Source: Candidatus Hydrogenedentota bacterium | Lineage (GTDB): Bacteria > Hydrogenedentota > Hydrogenedentia > Hydrogenedentales > CAITNO01 | Assembly (NCBI GenBank): GCA_903822375.1 | Contig: CAIJOU010000117.1 | Location: forward strand, 1 to 5,454 | Direction: 5' to 3' | Length of the DNA: 5,454 bases | In this document: piece after piece, positions 1 to 5,454 of the stretch | Position numbering within the stretch: position 1 is the stretch's first letter | Layout of the letters: each line of letters begins with the position of its first letter | The notes under the pieces: model-generated | Databases searched by the model: none | Seen by the model: the letters and a program-made list of their open reading frames with translations, nothing else | Told to the model about the DNA's origin: nothing | Program-made: the position numbers and the translations under genes

Positions 1-146
1 CCCACCGCGGAACCTGCTAAAGTGGGGTAGGGCGGGCGCAGGCCCGCCGGTCAACACCATCTTAAATTGCCCCGGTACCTGTCGAAGGATGGGGGTAACC
101 TCACTACAACTGGCGCGAATGGGCGCCGCAAACCAAGGATCCCAAG
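1..146 (+). other. GC-rich leader upstream of the oxidase gene, with short hairpins
   Basis: No gene is supported here. A perfect 7-bp stem with a 4-base loop is formed by GGCGGGC (31-37) and GCCCGCC (42-48). It is not followed by a T run, so it is a poor match to an intrinsic terminator. Two other short pairings exist: CCCAC (1-5) with GTGGG (22-26), and GGCGC (112-116) with GCGCC (123-127), the latter just before the ribosome binding site. CCTGC (13-17) could pair with GCAGG (38-42), which would compete with the first stem. In DNA this rich in GC, such pairings can arise by chance. I see no convincing -35/-10 promoter and recognise no riboswitch. The oxidase Shine-Dalgarno sequence is AAGGA at 135-139, 7 bases before its ATG. 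Confidence 0.35.
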
Positions 147-1064
147 ATGGAAAGTTTAAAAAGGCTGATGTTTGTTGTTCTGGCGGGGGTTGTCCTCTGC
201 TGGGCTGCCACTCAGGTCGGCGCGCAGGCGCCGCAAGCCGCCGCGCCATCGGCGGGGAGCCAGGAGTACATCTCCGCCGTGCAGGGCCAGATGCGCGGCA
301 TGACCGCCGCCGACCATGCAGCCGCCGCCCTGCGCGCCGCGACAGCGCAGGCAGAGGAGGCGACGCAAGGCGTCCCGGGTGAGAAATCACTTGCACCCGA
401 AGCCAAGGCCATGGTCATGCCCATGCCCGGCGGAACGCCGAACTATTTCGGCCCCGAGGGCAACTGGGCGTTCAGTCCGGCGCCGACCGTCGATCCGGTC
501 ACCGGTGCGGTCACCGGCGGTCTCCGGAAATTTGTGGACGGCTTGCCGGGCCTGGGTGCGGCAAACGCCAATACCCGCGGGCAGTTCCTGCCCGTGGCCA
601 ATCCGGACACCATCACTTTTCCCGGGGCCGACTACTATGAGATCGCGGCGATCGAATTCACGGAAAAGATGCACGCCGATATGGCCTCAACCAAGGTTCG
701 CGGCTATGTGCAGCTCAATATGGGCACGGACATCGGCGGGAACAACACGATAGCCCCGGCGTCGGCCCACTACCTTGGGCCGATCATTGTCGGCCAGAGA
801 GACCGGGCCGTGCGCATCAAGTTCACGAACCTGCTCCCCTCGGGCGCGGGCGGCGACCTCTTCCTTCCGGTGGACACCACGGTGATGGGTGCGGGCATGG
901 GTCCCAATATGACGGACATGTACACGCAGAACCGCGCAGTCGTTCATCTCCATGGCGGCCACACGCCCTGGATTAGCGACGGCACCCCACAGCAATGGAT
1001 TGTTCCGGAAGCCGAGACAAGCACCATATACAGAAAAGGGGTCTTCGCGAGAATCTGTGGGTAA
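147..1064 (+). pseudogene. Multicopper oxidase, N-terminal fragment cut off by an insertion sequence
   Basis: This is the front part of an exported multicopper oxidase, a family that couples one-electron oxidation of a substrate (metal ion or organic) to reduction of oxygen. The ATG at 147 has AAGGA 7 bases upstream. Residues 1-26 look like a Sec signal peptide: K5-R6, a hydrophobic stretch from about 7 to 20, and a likely cleavage site after V24-G25-A26. An Ala/Gln-rich region follows. Residues about 205-290 have cupredoxin features, ending in the copper-ligand motif HLHGGH (H267 and H269) and the conserved TPWISDGTP context. Native sequence ends near residue 297; the last eight residues and the stop at 1062-1064 come from the IS end. 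The remaining copper-binding motifs (the other HxH pairs and the Cys-containing type 1 site) are absent, so no active enzyme can be made. The substrate cannot be inferred. The family call is firm. That the gene is truly disrupted in the genome, and not just in the assembly, is less certain. Confidence 0.8.
1039..1062 (+). repeat. Left terminal inverted repeat of the ISL3 element
   Basis: It matches the reverse complement of 2381-2404 at 20 of 24 positions. The mismatches lie at positions 2-3 and 10-11. The shared blocks are TCTTCG and AGAATCTGTGGGT. Read in the frame of the interrupted oxidase gene, this repeat supplies the last residues and the first base of the stop codon. Confidence 0.85.
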
Positions 1065-1082
1065 AACTGGCTTAGAAAGTGG

Positions 1083-1148
1083 GCATCCGGGTAGTCTCTT
1101 GGGCTTCAAAGCTTACGAGGAATCGAACCCCGGAGACCACCCGAATGC
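1083..1148 (+). promoter_or_regulatory. Long stem-loop covering the transposase ribosome binding site and start codon
   Basis: Bases 1083-1099 can pair with 1132-1148: 14 Watson-Crick pairs, one T-G wobble at the inner end, and two single mismatches (1087/1144 and 1093/1138). Inside it, after one mismatch (1100/1131), GGG at 1101-1103 pairs with CCC at 1128-1130 and TTC at 1105-1107 with GAA at 1125-1127, with one bulged base (1104). The right arm contains the Shine-Dalgarno GGAG (1132-1135) and the ATG (1145-1147). A transcript entering the IS from outside would contain both arms and should have a closed start site. A transcript starting inside the loop would lack the left arm. Comparable arrangements limit read-through transposase synthesis in IS10 and IS50. 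The pairing is seen in the sequence; the role is inferred. Confidence 0.55.
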
Positions 1149-2395
1149 TTGTCGTTACCTTACTCAACCGGCATGAGAAACACAAGGGTTTTGTTTACGG
1201 CAAGGCCCGTCTGGATGAGGGTGGCGTAGGGGAGCGCGTTGTGATCCCGATCCGTTCGCGCACGAACAGCCGGGGTGACTGCTCGTGCTGCGGCCGCCCG
1301 GGCCCCTGCCACGACCACCTTGCCGAGCGGGCTTTTCACTATGTTCCTCTGTGGGGGTATGCCGTGGTGTTTCTGTACTCCCTGCGGCGCATTGACTGCA
1401 GCCAGTGCGGCGTGAAGGTGGAGCGAGTCCCCTGGGCCTCGGGGAAGTCGCCAGTGACGCGTTCCCTGGCGTTCTTTCTGGCGGACTGGGCCAGGCTTCT
1501 TTCCTGGCAGGACGTTGCGCGGCGCTTCCGGGTGAACTGGCATCAGGTCTTTGAGTCGGTAGGCCAGGTGGTGGCCGATGGTCTGGCGCGCCGTGACCTG
1601 TCCGGGGTCACTGCGATAGGCATTGATGAGATTCAGTTTGGCAAGGGGCAGCAGTACCTGACCGTGGTTTACCAGCTCTGCGGCGGCGTGCGGCGCCTGT
1701 TGTCCGTCACAGAGCGCCGCGACAGCGCCTCACTGGACGGTTTCTTCGATGAGATGGGCCGGGAGTGGTGTGACGGCATCACGCATGTGTGCACCGACAT
1801 GTGGCGGGCCTACCTGAAGGTCATCGTGGAGCGCATCCCCAAGGCGATGCACATACTGGACCGCTTCCATATTGTGAAGCTGCTAAACGAGGCGGTGGAC
1901 AAGGTGCGGCGACAGGAGGCGGGCAAACTGCGCAAGGAGGGGCTGGACCTGCTCAAGGGGATGAAGTACGTGTTCCTCAAGCGCCCGGAGAACCTGACGG
2001 AACAGCAGGAGAAGTCCCTGGAGGCAATCATGAACAAGCGCTGGCTCTGCACGGTCCGGGCCTATCTATGGAAGGAGAAGTTCCAGCTGTTCTGGGAGTA
2101 CACCAGCCCCTTCTGGGCGCGGCGCTACCTCAGGCGCTGGTGCAAGGGGGCCATGCGCAGCCGCCTGCAGCCCATCAAGAAATTCGTCGGCACCATCCGC
2201 GCCCACGAGGACCTGATCATGAACTGGTTCGAGGCCAAGAAGCGCTTTTCCAGCGGTGCCGTGGAGGGTATGAACCGCCGCGTCAATTTAGTCACGAGAA
2301 AAGCGTACGGCTACAGGAGCTTTGAAGTGCTGAAAATCGCCCTCTTTCACACGTTGGGGCACCTTCCCGAGCCTGAAATCACCCACAGATTCTGA
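1145..2395 (+). CDS. ISL3-family transposase (416 aa)
   Basis: It catalyses cutting and rejoining of its own IS ends. The N-terminal zinc finger shows C46-x2-C49 and C85-x2-C88. A helix-turn-helix region lies at about 105-150 (SWQDVARRFRVNWHQVF). The DDE catalytic domain runs from about 158 to 400 with likely acidic residues D161 (AIGIDEIQ), D218 (CTDMW) and E374 (SSGAVEGMN). The end LPEPEITHRF is typical of this transposase group, and its last codons lie inside the right inverted repeat. I chose ATG 1145 because GGAG sits 9 bases upstream and the protein then begins with the family-like MLVVTLLNR. A GTG at 1079 would add 22 residues without a clear ribosome site. No frameshift or missing catalytic residue is seen, so the enzyme is probably functional. 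Confidence 0.93.
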   Translation: MLVVTLLNRHEKHKGFVYGKARLDEGGVGERVVIPIRSRTNSRGDCSCCGRPGPCHDHLAERAFHYVPLWGYAVVFLYSLRRIDCSQCGVKVERVPWASGKSPVTRSLAFFLADWARLLSWQDVARRFRVNWHQVFESVGQVVADGLARRDLSGVTAIGIDEIQFGKGQQYLTVVYQLCGGVRRLLSVTERRDSASLDGFFDEMGREWCDGITHVCTDMWRAYLKVIVERIPKAMHILDRFHIVKLLNEAVDKVRRQEAGKLRKEGLDLLKGMKYVFLKRPENLTEQQEKSLEAIMNKRWLCTVRAYLWKEKFQLFWEYTSPFWARRYLRRWCKGAMRSRLQPIKKFVGTIRAHEDLIMNWFEAKKRFSSGAVEGMNRRVNLVTRKAYGYRSFEVLKIALFHTLGHLPEPEITHRF

Positions 2396-2404
2396 CGAAG
2401 AGGC
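2381..2404 (-). repeat. Right terminal inverted repeat of the ISL3 element
   Basis: This is the reverse-complement partner of the left end. It does three jobs at once: it is the presumed transposase binding end, it encodes the last transposase residues and the stop codon (2393-2395), and its outer part supplies the Shine-Dalgarno sequence for the next gene. Confidence 0.85.
2398..2403 (+). promoter_or_regulatory. Ribosome binding site of the HTH gene, inside the IS end
   Basis: AAGAGG lies 7 bases before the ATG at 2411 and falls wholly within the right inverted repeat. The start site of the downstream gene has therefore been rebuilt by the IS. Translation could also be helped by coupling, because the transposase stop is only 15 bases before the ATG. 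Confidence 0.6.
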
Positions 2405-2410
2405 TTTGTT

Positions 2411-2653
2411 ATGAGCACGAAATTGTTGAACGTGAAAGAAGTCAGCGAGGCGCTCGGAATTTCTCCGCGCTCGGTTTGGCGAATGTGGGACTCTGGGGCA
2501 CTCCCGGCCCCCGTGCGCTTGGGCAAGTCGGTAAGGCTAAGCGCGGATGTACTGGAGGAATTCATTCGGTGCGGTTGTCCAAATGTGCGCAAGAGCTGCT
2601 GGCAGCCAACTCCTGTGACTGGCCCGTGCAAGTGCAAAGGGGGTGTCCGATGA
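2411..2653 (+). CDS. Small AlpA/excisionase-like helix-turn-helix DNA-binding protein (80 aa)
   Basis: Residues about 5-53 form the compact winged helix-turn-helix of the AlpA/MerR-like group often annotated as excisionase or helix-turn-helix domain 17: LNVKEVSEALGISPRSVWRM for the helix-turn-helix, then a wing-like PAPVRLGKSVRLS and an acidic helix (ADVLEEFI). In phages and satellites such proteins act as excisionases, activators of integrase genes or replication regulators. The C-terminal tail is short and Cys-rich (C54, C56, C63, C73, C75), which could bind a metal, though the GCPN part resembles tails of related proteins. The stop overlaps the start of the primase gene (ATGA at 2650-2653), so the two are probably translationally coupled. 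The region upstream that would normally hold its own promoter has been replaced by the IS. Which role it plays cannot be told. Confidence 0.82.
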   Translation: MSTKLLNVKEVSEALGISPRSVWRMWDSGALPAPVRLGKSVRLSADVLEEFIRCGCPNVRKSCWQPTPVTGPCKCKGGVR

Positions 2654-5073
2654 GCACCCCAATGGCAACTTCCGAAAAGTATGACTGGCAGTTCACCCTG
2701 CTAAACGGCAAGATCCCGGTCGTCAAGAACTGGCCCAACCGTCCCGCCACCATGGCTGAACTTGAGGCCCACCCCGGCAACATTGGTCTGATTACCGGTT
2801 CTCTGAGCGGAATCGACGTGCTGGATTTCGACATCGACGAGGACACAGGAAAGCTCCCGCAGGAGAGCGGGGCAATGATTGCCTCACTGCCGGAGACGCC
2901 GATGGTCAGGACCGGGCGCGGCGGGATTCACGTCTACTTCAAGCACGCCGATGGAGTTGGCAACTCTGCCGGCAAATTGGGCGAACGCATCGATGTTCGC
3001 GGCGACGGCGGACAGGTCGTCTTTCCCAGTAGCATCCACCCCGACACGAAGAAACCCTACGAGTGGATGGTTGGTTGTTCACCAGATGACGTGCCTGTGG
3101 CTACGTGGCCGAAAAGGCTGTTGGACAGGTTGCTCGCCAAACCGGTCCCGAAGCCGCCTCGGCCAACCCCAGTCAGTGCTGTCGCTGTCCAGGCGTCGGG
3201 CGCGTCTTCGCCATACGGTAGCAAGGCACTTGCCAATGAATGTGACAACGTACGCACAGCGCCCAAAGGGACGCGCAATGACGCGCTCAACAAGGCGGCA
3301 TGCAAACTTGGCTCACTAATGGCTGGTGGTCAGCTCGACGAGCCCTCGGCAACCTACGAGCTAATATCGGCGGCAAAGGACGCGGGATTGACTGAACAGG
3401 AAATCGCGACGACCCTCAAGTCGGGTTTGGCTGCGGGGATGAAGACGCCTCGGGTGCTTGAGACATACACAATCGCTTCGCGGACGATCAACGACGGGGC
3501 CGAGGCTATTCCTGACCCGCCGCCCGACGAGTGGCCAGAACCGACGCCGCTTGCGGTAACGCTCAAACCTGTGCCGGTGATAGACCCCGCCCTGCTGCCT
3601 GGCTCTCTGGCGCCATGGCTGGTCGATGTTGCCGAGCGCATGCAGGCGCCTTTGGAATTCGGTGCGGTGAATGCAATGGTCATGCTGGGCGCCGTACTGG
3701 GACGCAAATTGGCCATCCGGCCACGCCGCCGTGACAACTGGGAAGTGTTTGCGAATCTTTGGGGTGTGACCATAGGCCAGCCGTCATCCAAGAAGAGCCC
3801 TTCTCAGAACGCCATCCGTAAGCCGCTGGACCAAATAGAGGCCGAGGCGGGTGAGGAATATGCAGCAGCGATGAAGGACTGGACACGGAAAAGTACAGTG
3901 CTGAAACTGCAGAAAAAGGCAACCAGCGATGCGATCAAAACGGCTCTCAAGCTTGGGGATGCGGCAGAGGCCGAACGCATTTCCTATGGAAGCGAGGAAC
4001 AACCGGACCCACCCGTGAGGCGCCGTCTGGTTACCAGTGATGCGACCGTCGAGAAGTTGGCGATGCTGGTGGAGGAAAACCCGAACGGCATGTTGGTGGT
4101 ACGTGATGAACTTGTCGGTTGGCTGAAGGACATGGACAAATCCGGCAGGGAGTCTAGCCGCGCATTCTTTCTTGAGGCGTGGGCCGGTGATGGAATAGCC
4201 ATTGTTGACCGTGTCAGCCGTCCCTCTGTCTTTGTAGATGGACTGTGCCTGTCCGTTCTTGGTTGCTGCGTGCCGGGCACTTTTGGCAGTTATGTCAGTG
4301 AGGCGCTGGAGGATGGTCGTGGCGCTGACGGTCTTTTGCAGCGCTTCCAGTTGGCCGTATGGCCCGACCCATCACCGGAATGGCAAGATGTTGACCGTTG
4401 GCCTAACCAAACAGCCCGCACTGATGCTGGAGAATGCTTCAAGAGGCTGCACGCGTTGACCCCGAGGGAAGTCGGCGCGGAAACTGACCGGTTCAGTGGA
4501 ATACCTTTCTTGCGGTTCACTGAGGAGGCTCAAAACGCTTGGAACGAGTGGTATAAGGATGTTGAGAACCGTGCGCGCAAGTGTGCATTCACGGCTTGGC
4601 AATCCTATCTGGGCAAACTTCCGAAGGCCGTGGCTGGACTGGCTTTGCTCTGCCACCTCATCGACAAGGGCACGGGATCGGTCTCTTTGGCAGCGACAAC
4701 GCGGGCGCTGGCATGGGCCGAGTTTCTGGAAGGGCATGCCCAGAGAATCTACCTGTCCGGCGCCGCCCGTCAAACCGCCGCGCAGATTCTGCTGGCGCAC
4801 ATCAAAGCGGGTGACGTTGTGGACGGCGACACGCTACGGGACGTTCAGAGGCATGAGTGGTCGCAACTGAAGACCGCCGAGGCCGTCAAGGAGGCCGCGG
4901 AAGACCTCGTTAAGGCAGGGTGTATCCGGGTTTCCAAGCAATCCACAGGCGGCGCTCCTGCCAACACAATCGCCGTCAACCCCAAACTGGAGGTCGTGCA
5001 CGATGAAGACGAGGTGGCTGGACAGACTGAAGAATACAAACTGGGCGACCACGAAAGTTGCTGCCAGAACTGA
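2650..5073 (+). CDS. Primase-polymerase fused to a DUF3987 helicase-like domain (807 aa)
   Basis: A mobile-element replication protein that probably primes and unwinds DNA at its own origin. Residues about 12-162 are a prim-pol domain: metal-binding DxD at D59/D61 (VLDFDID), TGRGGIHVYF at 88-97 with H94, and IDVRGDGGQVVFPSS with D115. A Pro/Ala-rich linker (about 163-190) and a helical segment with KGTRNDALNKAACKLG (about 206-221) follow. From about 312 comes the DUF3987 ATPase region, with a Walker A-like loop GQPSSKKS (376-383) in which the usual Gly before the catalytic Lys (K382) is Lys, and a Walker B-like MLVVRDEL (481-488, D486/E487). Residues about 705-780 look like a C-terminal winged helix. 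I chose ATG 2650 because GGGGG ends 6 bases upstream and it overlaps the preceding stop; an in-frame ATG at 2476 would only read through the HTH gene in another frame. The Walker A change is, as far as I recall, tolerated in this family, so activity is likely but not proven. Confidence 0.88.
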   Translation: MSTPMATSEKYDWQFTLLNGKIPVVKNWPNRPATMAELEAHPGNIGLITGSLSGIDVLDFDIDEDTGKLPQESGAMIASLPETPMVRTGRGGIHVYFKHADGVGNSAGKLGERIDVRGDGGQVVFPSSIHPDTKKPYEWMVGCSPDDVPVATWPKRLLDRLLAKPVPKPPRPTPVSAVAVQASGASSPYGSKALANECDNVRTAPKGTRNDALNKAACKLGSLMAGGQLDEPSATYELISAAKDAGLTEQEIATTLKSGLAAGMKTPRVLETYTIASRTINDGAEAIPDPPPDEWPEPTPLAVTLKPVPVIDPALLPGSLAPWLVDVAERMQAPLEFGAVNAMVMLGAVLGRKLAIRPRRRDNWEVFANLWGVTIGQPSSKKSPSQNAIRKPLDQIEAEAGEEYAAAMKDWTRKSTVLKLQKKATSDAIKTALKLGDAAEAERISYGSEEQPDPPVRRRLVTSDATVEKLAMLVEENPNGMLVVRDELVGWLKDMDKSGRESSRAFFLEAWAGDGIAIVDRVSRPSVFVDGLCLSVLGCCVPGTFGSYVSEALEDGRGADGLLQRFQLAVWPDPSPEWQDVDRWPNQTARTDAGECFKRLHALTPREVGAETDRFSGIPFLRFTEEAQNAWNEWYKDVENRARKCAFTAWQSYLGKLPKAVAGLALLCHLIDKGTGSVSLAATTRALAWAEFLEGHAQRIYLSGAARQTAAQILLAHIKAGDVVDGDTLRDVQRHEWSQLKTAEAVKEAAEDLVKAGCIRVSKQSTGGAPANTIAVNPKLEVVHDEDEVAGQTEEYKLGDHESCCQN

Positions 5074-5107
5074 CGCAAGCCCCCCCTCTCACACGGGGAA
5101 GACCCTT

Positions 5108-5320
5108 ATGTCAGTTACGTCAGTTACCTCGGGGCCTCGTGGAATTAATTCATCGGACTGGAATTACCGCATCCGTGACGACCCAGAGGAGCGGGCCGCT
5201 ATCATGGAATGCGACGGATTGCCAATCTGCACCGTTCCAAGCGCACTCCGGTTGGAGGATGCGGAGGACTGGGACAGCTTGTTTGAACTGCCGCCCCTCC
5301 GGGATACGTGGAGAAATTGA
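5108..5320 (+). CDS. Small acidic protein of unknown function (70 aa)
   Basis: I do not recognise this protein. The ATG at 5108 follows GGGGAAGA (5095-5102) by 5 bases and lies 34 bases after the primase-helicase stop, so it is probably in the same operon. The frame extends upstream to an ATG at 5003, but that would overlap the primase gene by 71 bases and has no better ribosome site. The protein starts MSVTSVTS, from a 9-bp tandem repeat, and the rest is soluble and rich in Asp/Glu (DDPEERAAIMECD, LEDAEDWD), with no membrane segment or signal peptide. Its place between a primase and another gene suggests a phage- or element-specific accessory protein. No catalytic motif is visible. Confidence 0.6.
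   Translation: MSVTSVTSGPRGINSSDWNYRIRDDPEERAAIMECDGLPICTVPSALRLEDAEDWDSLFELPPLRDTWRN
5110..5127 (+). repeat. Two perfect tandem copies of a 9-bp unit
   Basis: GTCAGTTAC occurs twice back to back, starting at the last base of the ATG of the 70-aa gene. It gives the repeated residues SVTSVT. Because the unit is a multiple of three, gain or loss of copies would not shift the frame. Confidence 0.9.
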
Positions 5321-5433
5321 ACATGAAACACGCTAAAACAAAAGACCTCTAACCATAGATGTGCTGACAATATATGCACGCGCGCGCGCGCCGGCGCGTG
5401 TTGGGACGCACAAAGACTCAAGGAGGACGAAGT
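5321..5433. other. Intergenic gap with alternating CG tract and hairpin
   Basis: The first half is comparatively A-rich. It could encode a 9-residue peptide (MKHAKTKDL, 5323-5352) behind GGAG at 5310-5313, but this is too short to support. Bases 5370-5391 alternate purine and pyrimidine without a break, from a TATAT start into a run of CG steps, which is the type of sequence that can adopt Z-DNA. CACGCGC (5377-5383) can pair with GCGCGTG (5394-5400) around a 10-base loop. No T run follows, so it is not a typical terminator. CTGACA (5364-5369) resembles a -35 box, but no -10 box stands at the right distance. An origin or operator for the replication module is possible but not shown. Confidence 0.4.
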
Positions 5434-5454
5434 ATGACTGACCTTTTGCGAGCC
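5434..5454 (+). CDS. Start of a further gene, cut by the window end
   Basis: Seven codons (MTDLLRA) follow a near-perfect Shine-Dalgarno AAGGAGG (5420-5426) with a 7-base gap. This is the strongest ribosome site in the window, which suggests a well-translated gene. Too little is present to identify it. Confidence 0.6.

Larger units (their letters stand above)
1039..2404 (+). mobile_element. ISL3-family insertion sequence, complete, about 1.37 kb
   Basis: The element is bounded by imperfect 24-bp inverted repeats and carries one transposase gene reading left to right. Its 1366-bp length fits the ISL3 family, whose members are usually about 1.2-1.5 kb with 15-39 bp repeats and 8-bp target duplications. 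The outermost bases are slightly ambiguous because the repeats differ at their second and third positions. The 8 bases outside each end (CAGAAAAG at 1031-1038 and TTTGTTAT at 2405-2412) do not match, so no target duplication is present. The transposase reading frame is intact, so the element may be mobile. Confidence 0.88.

Noticed and set aside
31..48. Intrinsic terminator upstream of the oxidase
   Set aside because: The stem is perfect but no T run follows, so it is kept only as a hairpin in the leader description.
89..382. Open frame overlapping the oxidase start in another frame
   Set aside because: Composition is Arg/Gly/Ala-rich as expected for a shadow frame in GC-rich DNA, and the signal-peptide-bearing frame is clearly the real one.
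687..1109. 140-codon open frame on the - strand across the oxidase and IS end
   Set aside because: It spans the IS junction, has no recognisable domain and is antisense to a well-supported gene.
1111..1143. tRNA T-arm-like sequence on the - strand (GGGGTTCGATTCC)
   Set aside because: The T-loop pattern and a 5-bp stem can be drawn, but no anticodon arm, D arm or matching acceptor 5' strand is found at the required distance. The bases are explained by the transposase leader hairpin.
1789..2325. 178-codon open frame inside the transposase in another frame
   Set aside because: Low-complexity Gly/Gln/Pro/Ala-rich translation and full overlap with a conserved DDE domain mark it as a shadow.
4372..4800. 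142-codon open frame on the - strand within the primase-helicase gene
   Set aside because: No ribosome site or domain seen; it is antisense to the DUF3987 coding region.
5323..5352. Nine-residue leader peptide MKHAKTKDL
   Set aside because: A possible ribosome site exists, but the peptide has no codon run or attenuator structure that would support a leader function.
5364..5392. Promoter with CTGACA as -35 box
   Set aside because: The position for a -10 box falls in the CG tract, and the TATAT lies too close to the -35 candidate.
1..5454. CRISPR array or rRNA gene
   Set aside because: No regularly spaced repeats and no conserved rRNA sequence were seen on either strand.

Overview
The window is high-GC bacterial DNA with tightly packed genes that almost all lie on the + strand. 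It has three blocks with different histories: a truncated exported multicopper oxidase gene (about 147-1038), a complete ISL3-family insertion sequence (about 1039-2404), and the start of a replication module of the kind found in prophages, phage satellites or integrative elements (2411 to the window end). The Sec-type signal peptide and periplasmic-type oxidase suggest a Gram-negative bacterium. Nothing here fixes the species or phylum. 

Bases 1-146 are a GC-rich leader with short hairpins. The oxidase gene keeps its signal peptide and the first copper-ligand motif (HLHG), then runs into the left end of the insertion sequence and stops a few codons inside it. The insertion sequence has imperfect 24-bp terminal inverted repeats and one transposase with zinc-finger, helix-turn-helix and DDE regions. 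The leader of the transposase can fold so that its ribosome binding site and start codon are paired. The flanking bases do not form a target duplication and the oxidase does not resume on the right. The two flanks were therefore joined by a rearrangement at the IS, or by an assembly join across a repeated IS. 

To the right, a small AlpA/excisionase-like helix-turn-helix gene starts 7 bp beyond the IS. Its Shine-Dalgarno sequence lies inside the right inverted repeat. It overlaps (ATGA) a large gene for a primase-polymerase fused to a DUF3987 helicase-like domain. A 70-residue acidic protein of unknown function follows, whose start overlaps a 9-bp tandem repeat. After that comes a 113-bp gap with an alternating CG tract and a hairpin, then the first seven codons of another gene with a strong ribosome binding site. 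The order of DNA-binding regulator, primase-helicase and small proteins looks like the replication end of a phage or satellite. No integrase, capsid gene or attachment site is visible, so the type of element cannot be settled from this window.
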